Below, piece by piece: positions 40,466 to 48,865 of a DNA stretch of 64,000 bases. Source of the stretch: Prochlorococcus sp. AG-363-J23 (GTDB lineage: Bacteria > Cyanobacteriota > Cyanobacteriia > PCC-6307 > Cyanobiaceae); the NCBI GenBank assembly GCA_003280245.1, contig QCFN01000002.1, positions 38,399 to 102,398 of the forward strand, given 5' to 3'. Both the position numbers and the translations under genes were made by a program. Every line of letters starts with the position of its first letter. The stretch's first letter is position 1. The notes beneath the pieces are model-generated. The model was given only the letters and a program-made list of their open reading frames with translations, made no database searches and was not told where the DNA came from.

Positions 40466-41590
40466 TTAGAAGATCGAATAATTCAGCCACCTGCATTCAA
40501 TGCCACCGTTATTGATGGGTATTTTTCGACGGCATTTCATTCGAAGAGCTTTAGTTAAAGAGGGATTCCCGCTCAGAATCCAGAAGTCCCATCCTGATCC
40601 ATTTTCTTTTAGAAAATTACCTAATTCTTCATATAAATCGACTAGGTTTTCCTCTCTCCCAACTCGCTTTCCATATGGAGGATTGCAAACTATTACGCCA
40701 GGAGGGCTAGGAAGTTTTAGATCGGAGAAGTGACATTTTCGTATAACTATGTTTTTATCGAGACCTGCGGATTTGATATTAATTTGTGCATTTTGAAAGA
40801 CAATTTTATCTTGTTCTGTTCCTATTATTTTTGGCATCTTCTTTCCCCACTTCTCATTATTAATGGCAATTTGTTTTTCTTTTTCCCAGAGAAATTTATT
40901 AAAATCGAACCACTTTTTTAGAGTAAAATCTTTATTTAAGCCAGGCGCTAAATCTAATGATTGGCTTGCAGCTTCAAGAAGAAAAGTTCCAGAACCGCAT
41001 AATGGATCTACTAGATTTTGATGATTTTCCCATCCACTTAAGCGAATTAAACCTGCTGCTAGATTCTCTTTTAATGGAGCTTTCCCTATGGCTGCTTTAT
41101 AACCTCTTCTATGAAGACTTGTATGCGTACCATCTAGACTTAAGGTTGCATGATTGTTTGAAAGGTGAAGATGTAAGCACAGGTCTGGCTCTTTAACATC
41201 AATGCTTGATCTTTGCCCCCAAAGCTCTCGTTGAATGTCAACAATTGCATTTTTTACTTGTAAAGCAGTGTAGTGGCTGTGATTGAGTTTGATTTGGCTT
41301 CCTGAGACGTCAACACGGAAGCTCATGTTTGGCGTGAGCCAGTCACTCCATTGAAAACATTTCTGTATGCCTTTGTACAAAGAGTTAGGAGAATTACATG
41401 GGAAGGTTCCGATCTCTCTGAGTAGGCGAAATGGAAGTCGAGCGTGAAGGTGCAATCTATATAAACAGGCCATATCAGCTTGAAAAGATGCGCACCTTTT
41501 CAAAGGACTTACTTCTTCAGCTCCTAGAGTGGCAAGCTCTGCTGAACCTTCTTTTTCTAGACCTTGAGGAAGTACAGCTATACCGCGCAT
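40466..41590 (-). CDS. THUMP-domain class I SAM-dependent RNA (RlmL-type) methyltransferase
   Basis: N-terminal GLEKEGSAELATLGAEEV, LVDPLCGSGTFLLEAA, PPGVIVCNPPYGKRVG. Confidence 0.9.
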   Translation of the reverse strand: MRGIAVLPQGLEKEGSAELATLGAEEVSPLKRCASFQADMACLYRLHLHARLPFRLLREIGTFPCNSPNSLYKGIQKCFQWSDWLTPNMSFRVDVSGSQIKLNHSHYTALQVKNAIVDIQRELWGQRSSIDVKEPDLCLHLHLSNNHATLSLDGTHTSLHRRGYKAAIGKAPLKENLAAGLIRLSGWENHQNLVDPLCGSGTFLLEAASQSLDLAPGLNKDFTLKKWFDFNKFLWEKEKQIAINNEKWGKKMPKIIGTEQDKIVFQNAQINIKSAGLDKNIVIRKCHFSDLKLPSPPGVIVCNPPYGKRVGREENLVDLYEELGNFLKENGSGWDFWILSGNPSLTKALRMKCRRKIPINNGGIECRWLNYSIF

Positions 41591-41689
41591 GTTTTTAGCA
41601 ATATTTGACTAAGAGAATGTTTTTCTCATGTTTTGCTTGAAAGCTTAGTGTGCATACTTTTGCCAATTCTGACAGAATTAAGAAGTTCA

Positions 41690-42050
41690 TTTTCGGATGA
41701 ACTAGGTGATCCACACCAGTGACTCGGACAGCGGTTCGATTCCGCTCAGCTCCATTTCATCAATCTAGGGGCTGCAATGGTTTCGACGGGTTATGAGGAG
41801 GGTGACTGAAGCCTGCTCGGTAAGAGCAAAAACGTAACAGCGAACAAAATCGTTCGTTTCTCCCGTCAGGCCGCCCCTGTTGCTGCTTGACCCATTAAGG
41901 GAGATGGGGTGAAGTCAGCCTTATCACCCAAATGACTCATGGGGACTGGAAGGTCCCCTCTTTTACTACAAGGGAATGAGTTTTAAATTCCTAGCGACAG
42001 CATAGTTATTGGTTTAGGGCAAAATTTCGTTGACTCAACCTGGACTATGG
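41690..42050 (+). ncRNA. ssrA: Circularly permuted two-piece tmRNA precursor (ends approximate)
   Basis: Acceptor piece with T-arm and CCA end (gcggttcgattccgctcagctcca, ending 41754) precedes a short intervening segment (41755-41767) and the coding piece starting ggggctgcaatggtttcgacggg (41768). Tag ORF 41840-41890 reads ANKIVRFSRQAAPVAA*. Confidence 0.93.
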
Positions 42051-42076
42051 AAAAGCGAGCAGCGAATTTTGCCCTA
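42015..42076. repeat. Inverted repeat at the 3' end of the ssrA region
   Basis: tagggcaaaatttcg (42015-42029) and cgaattttgcccta (42063-42076) are complementary except for one extra T; loop about 33 nt. Confidence 0.8.
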
Positions 42077-42244
42077 GTTCCACAAGCCATCGAGCCTGAT
42101 TACTTCATGACAGTTTCCAGTTCGTTTTGGGTTGATCATGAGCTGTTTCTTGACTTTGTACTAGCGGAATCGAAACAATCAAATCTCAAGTCAAGCTGGT
42201 TGACGTTGGAAAATCAGAGCTCAATAGGCTCATCAATTGAATAG

Positions 42245-42430
42245 TTAGTTTTTACTAGTTCTTATATATACGAAAAACGCTAAGACTAGTGAGACTAGGG
42301 AATCTACAGCTACAAATACGTTTGCAGTTGCGCTCCCTGGTTCAAATCCCCCAGACCAAAAGGTAAAACCCGAATGCCCTAATAGCCATAGAACACACAA
42401 CCCAATTCCAATCATTGAAGATGTAGTCAC
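42245..42430 (-). CDS. Small membrane protein (61 aa), hypothetical
   Basis: MTTSSMIGIGLCVLWLLGHSGFTFWSGGFEPGSATANVFVAVDSLVSLVLAFFVYIRTSKN; two TM segments; directly adjoins the DUF2905-like gene. Confidence 0.55.
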   Translation of the reverse strand: MTTSSMIGIGLCVLWLLGHSGFTFWSGGFEPGSATANVFVAVDSLVSLVLAFFVYIRTSKN

Positions 42431-42631
42431 CTATTTGCTGAGTAAATTAAAAATGACCGAAACAACCAAACTCACAGCAATGCAACTCACGATTGGGAAG
42501 TAAAAGTTTGAGTTCTCACCTCTTAAGATAATGTCGCCAGGAAGTTGTCCTAAACCCAAATTGTTGATATAGGGATAGAGGATTCCGATGGCAGCAATTC
42601 CAAGTCCAAGAATAATTAGGAGTTTTTGCAT
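42431..42631 (-). CDS. DUF2905-family small membrane protein
   Basis: LGLGIAAIGILYPYINNLGLGQLPGDIILRGENSNFYFPIVSCIAVSLVVSVIFNLL; LPGDI...G.N..FYFP..S pattern of DUF2905. Confidence 0.85.
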   Translation of the reverse strand: MQKLLIILGLGIAAIGILYPYINNLGLGQLPGDIILRGENSNFYFPIVSCIAVSLVVSVIFNLLSK

Positions 42632-42795
42632 TATACGGATTTATATCAACCTTTCTATTTTGACTACTGATGTGATGTGCTCGAGTAATTGAAACGTAGC
42701 CATCTTATAAAGAGTCTAGAAAAGCAAGCATAGAAGTATTCAGTTAAGACAATGAAAAATTTAGCTATTAGGCTTTTGTGAGAGTAATCGTTAAT

Positions 42796-43209
42796 TTAAC
42801 CAATTCCAAATGGTTTAAAAGGTTTAGGTGTTTGTTGTTGGCGATCTCGAGAAGCAATCTTGATTAGGTAGTCATTCAGTTCTTGCTCGGAAATATTTAA
42901 TTCTTCTCCACAACCCTTGTATATAGCTTTAGCAGTTGAGGAAGCTAGTACTTCTTTAGGTGTAGACATTATCTCTTTTAAAATAGGTGAGAAGATTAAG
43001 CCTCTAATCATTTCTTTTGCAGCAAGCTTACCAGCACTTTCTGGTTCAGATCCTTCATCTATTGCTAAGCAAAATTCCTTTGAGAAAGTTTTACTTAATT
43101 CGGATACAGAAGTAGGGATATTATTGTCTTCTGCATACATTTTAAATGGAGTTAAAGAGATTAATAAAATCAATCCAGAAGATAAAATTATCGAGACGAG
43201 TTGTTTCAT
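42796..43209 (-). CDS. Secreted hypothetical protein
   Basis: N-terminal signal peptide-like MKQLVSIILSSGLILLISLTPFKMYAEDN; intact 137-aa ORF. Confidence 0.6.
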   Translation of the reverse strand: MKQLVSIILSSGLILLISLTPFKMYAEDNNIPTSVSELSKTFSKEFCLAIDEGSEPESAGKLAAKEMIRGLIFSPILKEIMSTPKEVLASSTAKAIYKGCGEELNISEQELNDYLIKIASRDRQQQTPKPFKPFGIG

Positions 43210-43374
43210 TAACTCATGATTAATTGAAATATAGATTTATTATAGTAATAATTAGAAAGATATTTAAATCGGCCTGCTTTTAATGCAAAATTTGAAATAA
43301 TTATTAGAGACATAGCTGCATTCTATTCATTCACTGGGAAAGTTCAAATCACAAATCTTCTTGAACTAGTTATT

Positions 43375-43722
43375 CTAATCAAATAATTTAACAAGGTTTT
43401 GAAGATCACTCTTATATTTAAGGAGTACTTTTACGTCATTAAATCCAGTAGTTTTAAGGAGATTTAGAAAACCTTCACTAAAGCCAAAAGCCTTGTCAAG
43501 ATTTTTGGAGTCTTCTTTGTATAATGGATTTAGTTTATTTAGTGCTATTTCATATTCTTTGCAAGCTTCTTCTGAGTTAAATAGTGTGCCATCAGTTGCT
43601 TTGATTTTTTTTACTGAGACTTGCCTAAAGACCAAAGTTAATATTCCTACCGTTAAGGCAATGCCTAATAAAGTAATTAGAATTGCTTGAATTGGTCCAG
43701 GATTTTGAAGGGTGCTTTCCAT
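43375..43722 (-). CDS. Membrane-anchored hypothetical protein
   Basis: Single N-terminal TM (ILITLLGIALTVGILTLVF) then a soluble region; intact 115-aa ORF. Confidence 0.55.
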   Translation of the reverse strand: MESTLQNPGPIQAILITLLGIALTVGILTLVFRQVSVKKIKATDGTLFNSEEACKEYEIALNKLNPLYKEDSKNLDKAFGFSEGFLNLLKTTGFNDVKVLLKYKSDLQNLVKLFD

Positions 43723-43739
43723 TGAAGTTTTTTCTGAAT

Positions 43740-43898
43740 CTAGTTCTTTTCAGAGGAATTCGATTTTTTGTCTACTTGTTCGGTTGAAGCTTCTTTATTA
43801 TTGTATTCTTTTGAGAATGGGCAATTTCCATTGCCCCATGCCAAAACATGTGTAGAGCTGACTGAGAGAGCAAATACCAATGGGAAAACCTTTTTCAT
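43740..43898 (-). CDS. Small secreted protein (52 aa), hypothetical
   Basis: Manual translation MKKVFPLVFALSVSSTHVLAWGNGNCPFSKEYNNKEASTEQVDKKSNSSEKN*; clear signal peptide. Confidence 0.65.
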   Translation of the reverse strand: MKKVFPLVFALSVSSTHVLAWGNGNCPFSKEYNNKEASTEQVDKKSNSSEKN

Positions 43899-43976
43899 CT
43901 TTCGGTTTAAAGTTAATACATTTTAAACAGGTTTGGGTTTTAGCGTTTTAAATATTGTTAAAAGCAGTCGGATGCA

Positions 43977-44282
43977 TCAATCATTAATTAAATAATGATT
44001 GCTTGCTAGCGCATCAAAAACTCTTGCACCTCTTGCTTTCGTTCCACTCGAAACTGGGAAAACCTCGTCTAGCACAGCAGCAAAGCAAGTGATCCAGAAG
44101 CTGCCATTGCAAACATAGGCAGCTTGGCATATATGGTCGGGAGCAACTTCTATACATCCCTGGTTTCTGCAGACTTTGATACTTGCTATTTGTGAGTCCA
44201 GTTCTAGATCTAATAGTTGGGCCTCTTTTTTAGTAATTGGTGTACCAGCGGCGTGGCATTCGAGCAACATTTGATAGTTCAT
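43977..44282 (-). CDS. Hypothetical protein (101 aa), Cys-containing
   Basis: Intact ORF with C-rich segments (VCRNQGCIEVAPDHICQAAYVCNGSFWITCF). Confidence 0.55.
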   Translation of the reverse strand: MNYQMLLECHAAGTPITKKEAQLLDLELDSQIASIKVCRNQGCIEVAPDHICQAAYVCNGSFWITCFAAVLDEVFPVSSGTKARGARVFDALASNHYLIND

Positions 44283-44558
44283 TTTTTAGAAGCTTTTGAT
44301 AAGTATTTTTTTTAGAGGCGAGATCATTTTCATTATCTTATATTTGTTTGCGAGATGAGTATTGGGTCTAGAGATTAATTTTCTTTCAACCTTGCATGAG
44401 ATATTCAGTGGTTTAATTATTCAAAAAATATTCCGGGGCAGGTAAATTGTTACCATGGGCCTGCGATTGACTAGATTTTTTATATACAGCATTATATGAA
44501 ATGTTTTCAAAACGAAAAGAAGTGCAAGACCTTGGACTGATGAAGGTATAATTTCCTA

Positions 44559-44687
44559 ATGAATCCAGACAAACAACACGCGAAGCTCTTGAGGCTGCAA
44601 GAAAAAGCTGATCAGTGCCTTTCCAGGGAGGAAGCCCAGGCTCTTATTCGTAAGGCTGATAAAGCTCATAAAAAATTGTCTTCTTGA
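44559..44687 (+). CDS. Small soluble protein (42 aa), hypothetical
   Basis: Manual translation MNPDKQHAKLLRLQEKADQCLSREEAQALIRKADKAHKKLSS*; helical, coding-like composition. Confidence 0.55.
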   Translation: MNPDKQHAKLLRLQEKADQCLSREEAQALIRKADKAHKKLSS

Positions 44688-44857
44688 CATCTTATAACGA
44701 TGTACTACAGCATTTTTAATGGTTTCGAGAACTAGTTCGGTTTTTATTAAGATTAATTGATTGAATTTTATTATAATTTTAATTTACTTGAAACACAATT
44801 TGATATGGATTAATTTTTTAAGCATAAGTAAATTATCCAATCCACTAGAAAAATTTT

Positions 44858-45004
44858 ATGGTCAGCAACTCACCCAAATCAACTATCTTAAAAAGATTGT
44901 ATGAGAATTTTTGGGTCCCTTATTTCGGAAGGATCTTAATGCTTTTTGCCTCGTGGATTGAAGGAGAAAGTGTTGATAAAAGTGAGCCATCTAATCGACA
45001 GTGA
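44858..45004 (+). CDS. Small protein (48 aa), hypothetical
   Basis: Manual translation MVSNSPKSTILKRLYENFWVPYFGRILMLFASWIEGESVDKSEPSNRQ*. Confidence 0.5.
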   Translation: MVSNSPKSTILKRLYENFWVPYFGRILMLFASWIEGESVDKSEPSNRQ

Positions 45005-45062
45005 GAAAATATCTTTTTTAATCGTTGTAGTTTATTGATTAGTTTCTGATTTTTATAAAGGA

Positions 45063-46148
45063 CTAAGTACATAAAAGCTTTAAACATCTAATCCATTTTG
45101 AAAGATTTTCTTGAGGTTCAAATCTTGAGAGAATTTCTTTTCTGTTTAATTCCCATTTTTTAGTAAGCCTTGAATATTGGCGTATCCCTTCGTTGATAAG
45201 TACTGGGAAGTCATCTCCTATTAGAATGCTTTTTCGAAGTTCAACATAACTTGGAATAGGACTCGCTATAACCATACACCCGCCTTGCAGGGCATCTACT
45301 GCTCTATTGTGACTAGCAAATTTTTTAATATTTGAGTGGGGATCAGATGGTATTAGTGCAATATTGGAAAGCTTAGTTTCTTGCTTAAATGCTTGAATTG
45401 ACCATGGAATAAGGCGAAATTTCCAATTGGATGGAATTTGTTGCGAATTGATGAAATTCTTGGAAGATCTGAGGCAAAAAACATCACCTAATATTGTGAG
45501 CTCTATGTAATTATTTTTGTCACAGCGCGTAAGCATTTTAGGTAGTTCTCTAAGCAGGTAGAATGAATTTGTATTGTGGCCAAACCAAATCATTTTGCAT
45601 TTGTTATTAGCTTCTAGCTGTGTAAAATCAGTTAAGGGTACCTGGCATGGATCTTCAATTACTTTATAAAGTGACTTAGTCTGCATCCAGCTTTTTGCTT
45701 CAGTTAATATTGCGTTATTTGGGCATACAACTAGGTCCGCTAGATTTAGAAGATCTCTGTATAATTTGTGCGACCAATCTTTCTCCGGTGAAGCATTATT
45801 ATCACTGTAGATAACAATTATTGGAATGTTCTTTTGTTTTAATCTGGAGATTGCCGCTAGATTTGCAACAGTTACACTTGGTTGATTTTCTTTGTTTGTT
45901 TTTAACTTGCCAATAATGCAAATTTTAGGAGATCCAAGTGAGCTAATACATTCAGGAACCTCAGATCTAAGATTGAATACCTTTGGATTTAGTCCTAGGA
46001 GGGATGATGCCTTGATGGCGGGCTGAATCTGAAGCCTGATAGAAGCTAACTTTGAAAATTCTTCTTTTTCTATATCGTCAGTAAGGTCAATTTCTTTTGA
46101 TGAGTGTGAAATTAAAAATAATGCATCGGAATTTTTATGTGCTAACAC
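45063..46148 (-). CDS. Glycosyltransferase-like protein (GT-B-like)
   Basis: NLAAISRLKQKNIPIIVIYSDN, LADLVVCPNNAILTEAKSWM, CKMIWFGHNTNSFYLLRELP, ALIPSDPHSNIKKFASHNRAVDALQGGCMVIASPIPSYVEL. Confidence 0.6.
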   Translation of the reverse strand: MLAHKNSDALFLISHSSKEIDLTDDIEKEEFSKLASIRLQIQPAIKASSLLGLNPKVFNLRSEVPECISSLGSPKICIIGKLKTNKENQPSVTVANLAAISRLKQKNIPIIVIYSDNNASPEKDWSHKLYRDLLNLADLVVCPNNAILTEAKSWMQTKSLYKVIEDPCQVPLTDFTQLEANNKCKMIWFGHNTNSFYLLRELPKMLTRCDKNNYIELTILGDVFCLRSSKNFINSQQIPSNWKFRLIPWSIQAFKQETKLSNIALIPSDPHSNIKKFASHNRAVDALQGGCMVIASPIPSYVELRKSILIGDDFPVLINEGIRQYSRLTKKWELNRKEILSRFEPQENLSKWIRCLKLLCT

Positions 46149-46548
46149 TTTCTGAATATAAGATTCTGATTGATTTATGTATTAATAGTAACTTGTTCTC
46201 GCTAGGATGCTTCAGTGATAAGAATAGCTACTTAGTAAAGTAATCGATTATTCTTTAATTTTAAGAATAACTCTTTTTTTAAAGAAACTTTGAGATTGAG
46301 ATGCTTCTCCGTCAGTCCCTTGATCTGAAGAGAAAGCAGTGTTGAGAGAATAAAGCCGAGGTTAGGACAGTTTCTGACTTGCTTGAAAGGTCTAAGAGCA
46401 TTCTCATCAGCCTTCACTGAAACAAAAGCTTGACAACCATCATCAGTGGTTTTTTTTCAGTAGAGTAAATAAAAGAAAGTTCGTGAAGGGTCAAGGGCGC
46501 TTTACCTGCTTTTGATCCTTTTGTAAAGCACCTTTATTTGGAGATCGT

Positions 46549-47511
46549 TTGCCGTTGGAAACAATCGAAGCCGATATTGTCATAATTGGTGGCGGGCCAG
46601 CTGGCTGCACCTGTGCTTTATATACCTCGCGAGCAGATCTAAAGACAGTAATACTTGACAAGAATCCTTCCGTAGGAGCTTTAGCTGTTACTCATCAGAT
46701 TGCTAATTATCCTGGGGTCGATAGTGAGATGAGTGGCGATGCTTTGTTGACCCTTATGAGGGATCAGGCTGTTCGGTATGGAGCTGATTACCGACGAGCC
46801 CAGGTATTTGGCGTCGATTTGGCAGGGGATTTGAAGACTGTCTATACGCCAGAGGGTACCTTTAAGGCAAAAGCATTGGTGCTAGCAACCGGTGCCATGG
46901 GCAGGCCTGCATCTTTTAAGGGTGAGGCTGATTACCTAGGTAGAGGTGTTAGTTATTGCGCTACTTGTGATGGTGCATTTTATAGAGGTAGAGAGGTTGC
47001 GGTAGTTGGAGTAAATAAAGAGGCTGTTGAGGAAGCACAGGTTTTGACCAAGTTTGCATCTAAAGTTCATTGGATTACTTCTAATGATCCTAAGCAAGAA
47101 GATTTTCATGCTCAGGAGTTAATTCGTAGAGATAATGTTAAACATTGGAGTAAGACCCGTTTGATGCTAATTAACGGAAATGATTCAGGAGTTACTGGAA
47201 TTACTGTTAAACCTAGGTCAAAAGATGAGGAGGAAACCTTGGCGTTGGAAGGCGTTTTTGTGTATATGAGTGGTTCTAAGCCGATTACTGATTTTTTAGG
47301 CGATCAGATAGCCTTAAAAGAAGATGGTGGTGTTGTAGTAGATGATTTTATGTCAACAACTTCAGAGGGTGTATGGGCAATAGGAGATATTAGAAATACT
47401 CCATTCAAGCAAGCTGTTGTCGCTGCCTCGGATGGTTGTATTGCTGCAATGGCAATAGATCGATACTTAAATAGCAGAAAGTCTATAAGGGTAGATTGGG
47501 TTCATCAATAA
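46549..47511 (+). CDS. Thioredoxin reductase-like FAD/NAD(P) oxidoreductase
   Basis: IIGGGPAGCTCALYTSRADL, GVSYCATCDGAFYRGREVAVVG, GVWAIGDIRNTPFKQAVVAASDGCIAA. Confidence 0.9.
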   Translation: MPLETIEADIVIIGGGPAGCTCALYTSRADLKTVILDKNPSVGALAVTHQIANYPGVDSEMSGDALLTLMRDQAVRYGADYRRAQVFGVDLAGDLKTVYTPEGTFKAKALVLATGAMGRPASFKGEADYLGRGVSYCATCDGAFYRGREVAVVGVNKEAVEEAQVLTKFASKVHWITSNDPKQEDFHAQELIRRDNVKHWSKTRLMLINGNDSGVTGITVKPRSKDEEETLALEGVFVYMSGSKPITDFLGDQIALKEDGGVVVDDFMSTTSEGVWAIGDIRNTPFKQAVVAASDGCIAAMAIDRYLNSRKSIRVDWVHQ

Positions 47512-47544
47512 GATATAGCAAAATCAAATTATTTTTTTTATAAG

Positions 47545-47826
47545 CTACAACGGGGAAGCTTCAGAGATATAAGCTACTCCACCGTAGTAACTAAGTAATG
47601 GTTTTATTTGCTCACTTATTCTATTTATAACGCTTTGTTCGCAAAAAATAATTACATGTGCATTAGCTCCTAAGCCTGTAAATTCCATGTCTTCTGAAAC
47701 TATCCTTTCAGGTCCTCTTCCAGTAACATGTTTCATGACTGTGTATCCAGGCACTTCAGCTGCTTCAAGAGATTTAAGCATTGCGTCTAATTCTCTTTCC
47801 CCAAAAATAAGATCTAAGCGTTTCAT
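47545..47826 (-). CDS. sbtB: PII-like protein SbtB
   Basis: PII-like fold (MKRLDLIFGERELDAMLKSLEAAEVPGYTVMKHVTGRGPERIVSEDMEFTGLGANAHVIIFC), immediately downstream of sbtA. Confidence 0.85.
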   Translation of the reverse strand: MKRLDLIFGERELDAMLKSLEAAEVPGYTVMKHVTGRGPERIVSEDMEFTGLGANAHVIIFCEQSVINRISEQIKPLLSYYGGVAYISEASPL

Positions 47827-47830
47827 TTAT

Positions 47831-48826
47831 TTATCCATTTAATGGAATTATAGTTCTTACTAGGCTCATATATATAGGAATACCTAAAACTATATTAAAT
47901 GGAAAGGTTAGCCCCAAAGTAGTTGATATATAATAACTTGACTTTGCTTCAGGTACAGTCATCCTCATTGCCGCAGGAACTGCTAAATAAGATGCGCTAG
48001 CGCATAACACTACAAAAAGTAATGCATTGCCAGGACCTAGGACTAGTAATTTTGCAATCATTACACCTATGAAGGCATTAAAAATTGGCATGAATACTGC
48101 AAACCCTATGAGAAACGGACCAGCTCTTTTGAGGCTTGGCAGTCTTTGGGCTGCAACTATTCCCATATCTAGTAGAAAGAAACATTCTGCACCATAAAAA
48201 AGTTTCCCAGTGAAGGGCTGCATTTTTTCTACTCCTGAAGGATTATGTGCTGCTGTTAGGAAGCCAATAAGTAAACTTCCAAGTAACAAATAAGCTGATC
48301 CATTAAGCATTGCTTCGTGTAAGATTGAACCCAATCTCATTCTCTTTGAGTTAGGACGTTTTTTAGGAGCAGCTAACTTTACTAGTAATAATCCAACTAT
48401 AATTGCAGGAGATTCCATTATTGCTAATGCTGCAACCATAAAACCATCAAATGGAATGTTTTGGTTTTCTAGAAAGCTTTCAGCAGTTATAAATGTAACT
48501 GCACTAATAGATCCATAGGCAGCAGCTATTGCTGCGGAATTGAATACATCAAATTTAAGTCTTAGTATTGCAAAACAAATAAGTGGGATTAATAATGACA
48601 TAAATATTGCAGCCAAAACAGTTGGTATGACTTGTCCTTCAAATCCACTTCGTTCTAACTCTAGTCCACCTTTGAATCCTATTGCTAATAAAAGATAAAG
48701 AGAAAAAAGCTTAGGTAGAGGGGCTGGTATTTCTAAATCTGATTTTACGACAACTGCAAACGTCCCCAGGAAAAAGAATAAAACAGGTGGGGTTAAAACG
48801 TTCTGTAAAATTAGGCTAGTTTCCAT
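47831..48826 (-). CDS. sbtA: SbtA-family sodium-dependent bicarbonate transporter
   Basis: LTPPVLFFFLGTFAVVVKSDLEIPAPLPKLFSLYLLLAIGFKGG, AAYGSISAVTFITA, MESPAIIVGLLL. Confidence 0.88.
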   Translation of the reverse strand: METSLILQNVLTPPVLFFFLGTFAVVVKSDLEIPAPLPKLFSLYLLLAIGFKGGLELERSGFEGQVIPTVLAAIFMSLLIPLICFAILRLKFDVFNSAAIAAAYGSISAVTFITAESFLENQNIPFDGFMVAALAIMESPAIIVGLLLVKLAAPKKRPNSKRMRLGSILHEAMLNGSAYLLLGSLLIGFLTAAHNPSGVEKMQPFTGKLFYGAECFFLLDMGIVAAQRLPSLKRAGPFLIGFAVFMPIFNAFIGVMIAKLLVLGPGNALLFVVLCASASYLAVPAAMRMTVPEAKSSYYISTTLGLTFPFNIVLGIPIYMSLVRTIIPLNG

Positions 48827-48865
48827 AAAATCTTTCCCTAAGATATTGGGATTGGTAGTGGAAAG

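Noticed and set aside
41690-42050. Ordinary tRNA gene at the tRNA-like T-arm near 41731-41754
   Set aside because: Lacks a D-arm and anticodon arm; it is the acceptor piece of the permuted tmRNA.
42047-42244. ORF 42047..42244(+), MEKRAANFALVPQAIEPDYF...
   Set aside because: Its start lies inside the ssrA-associated inverted repeat and no motif was recognised; not confident it is real, though not excluded.
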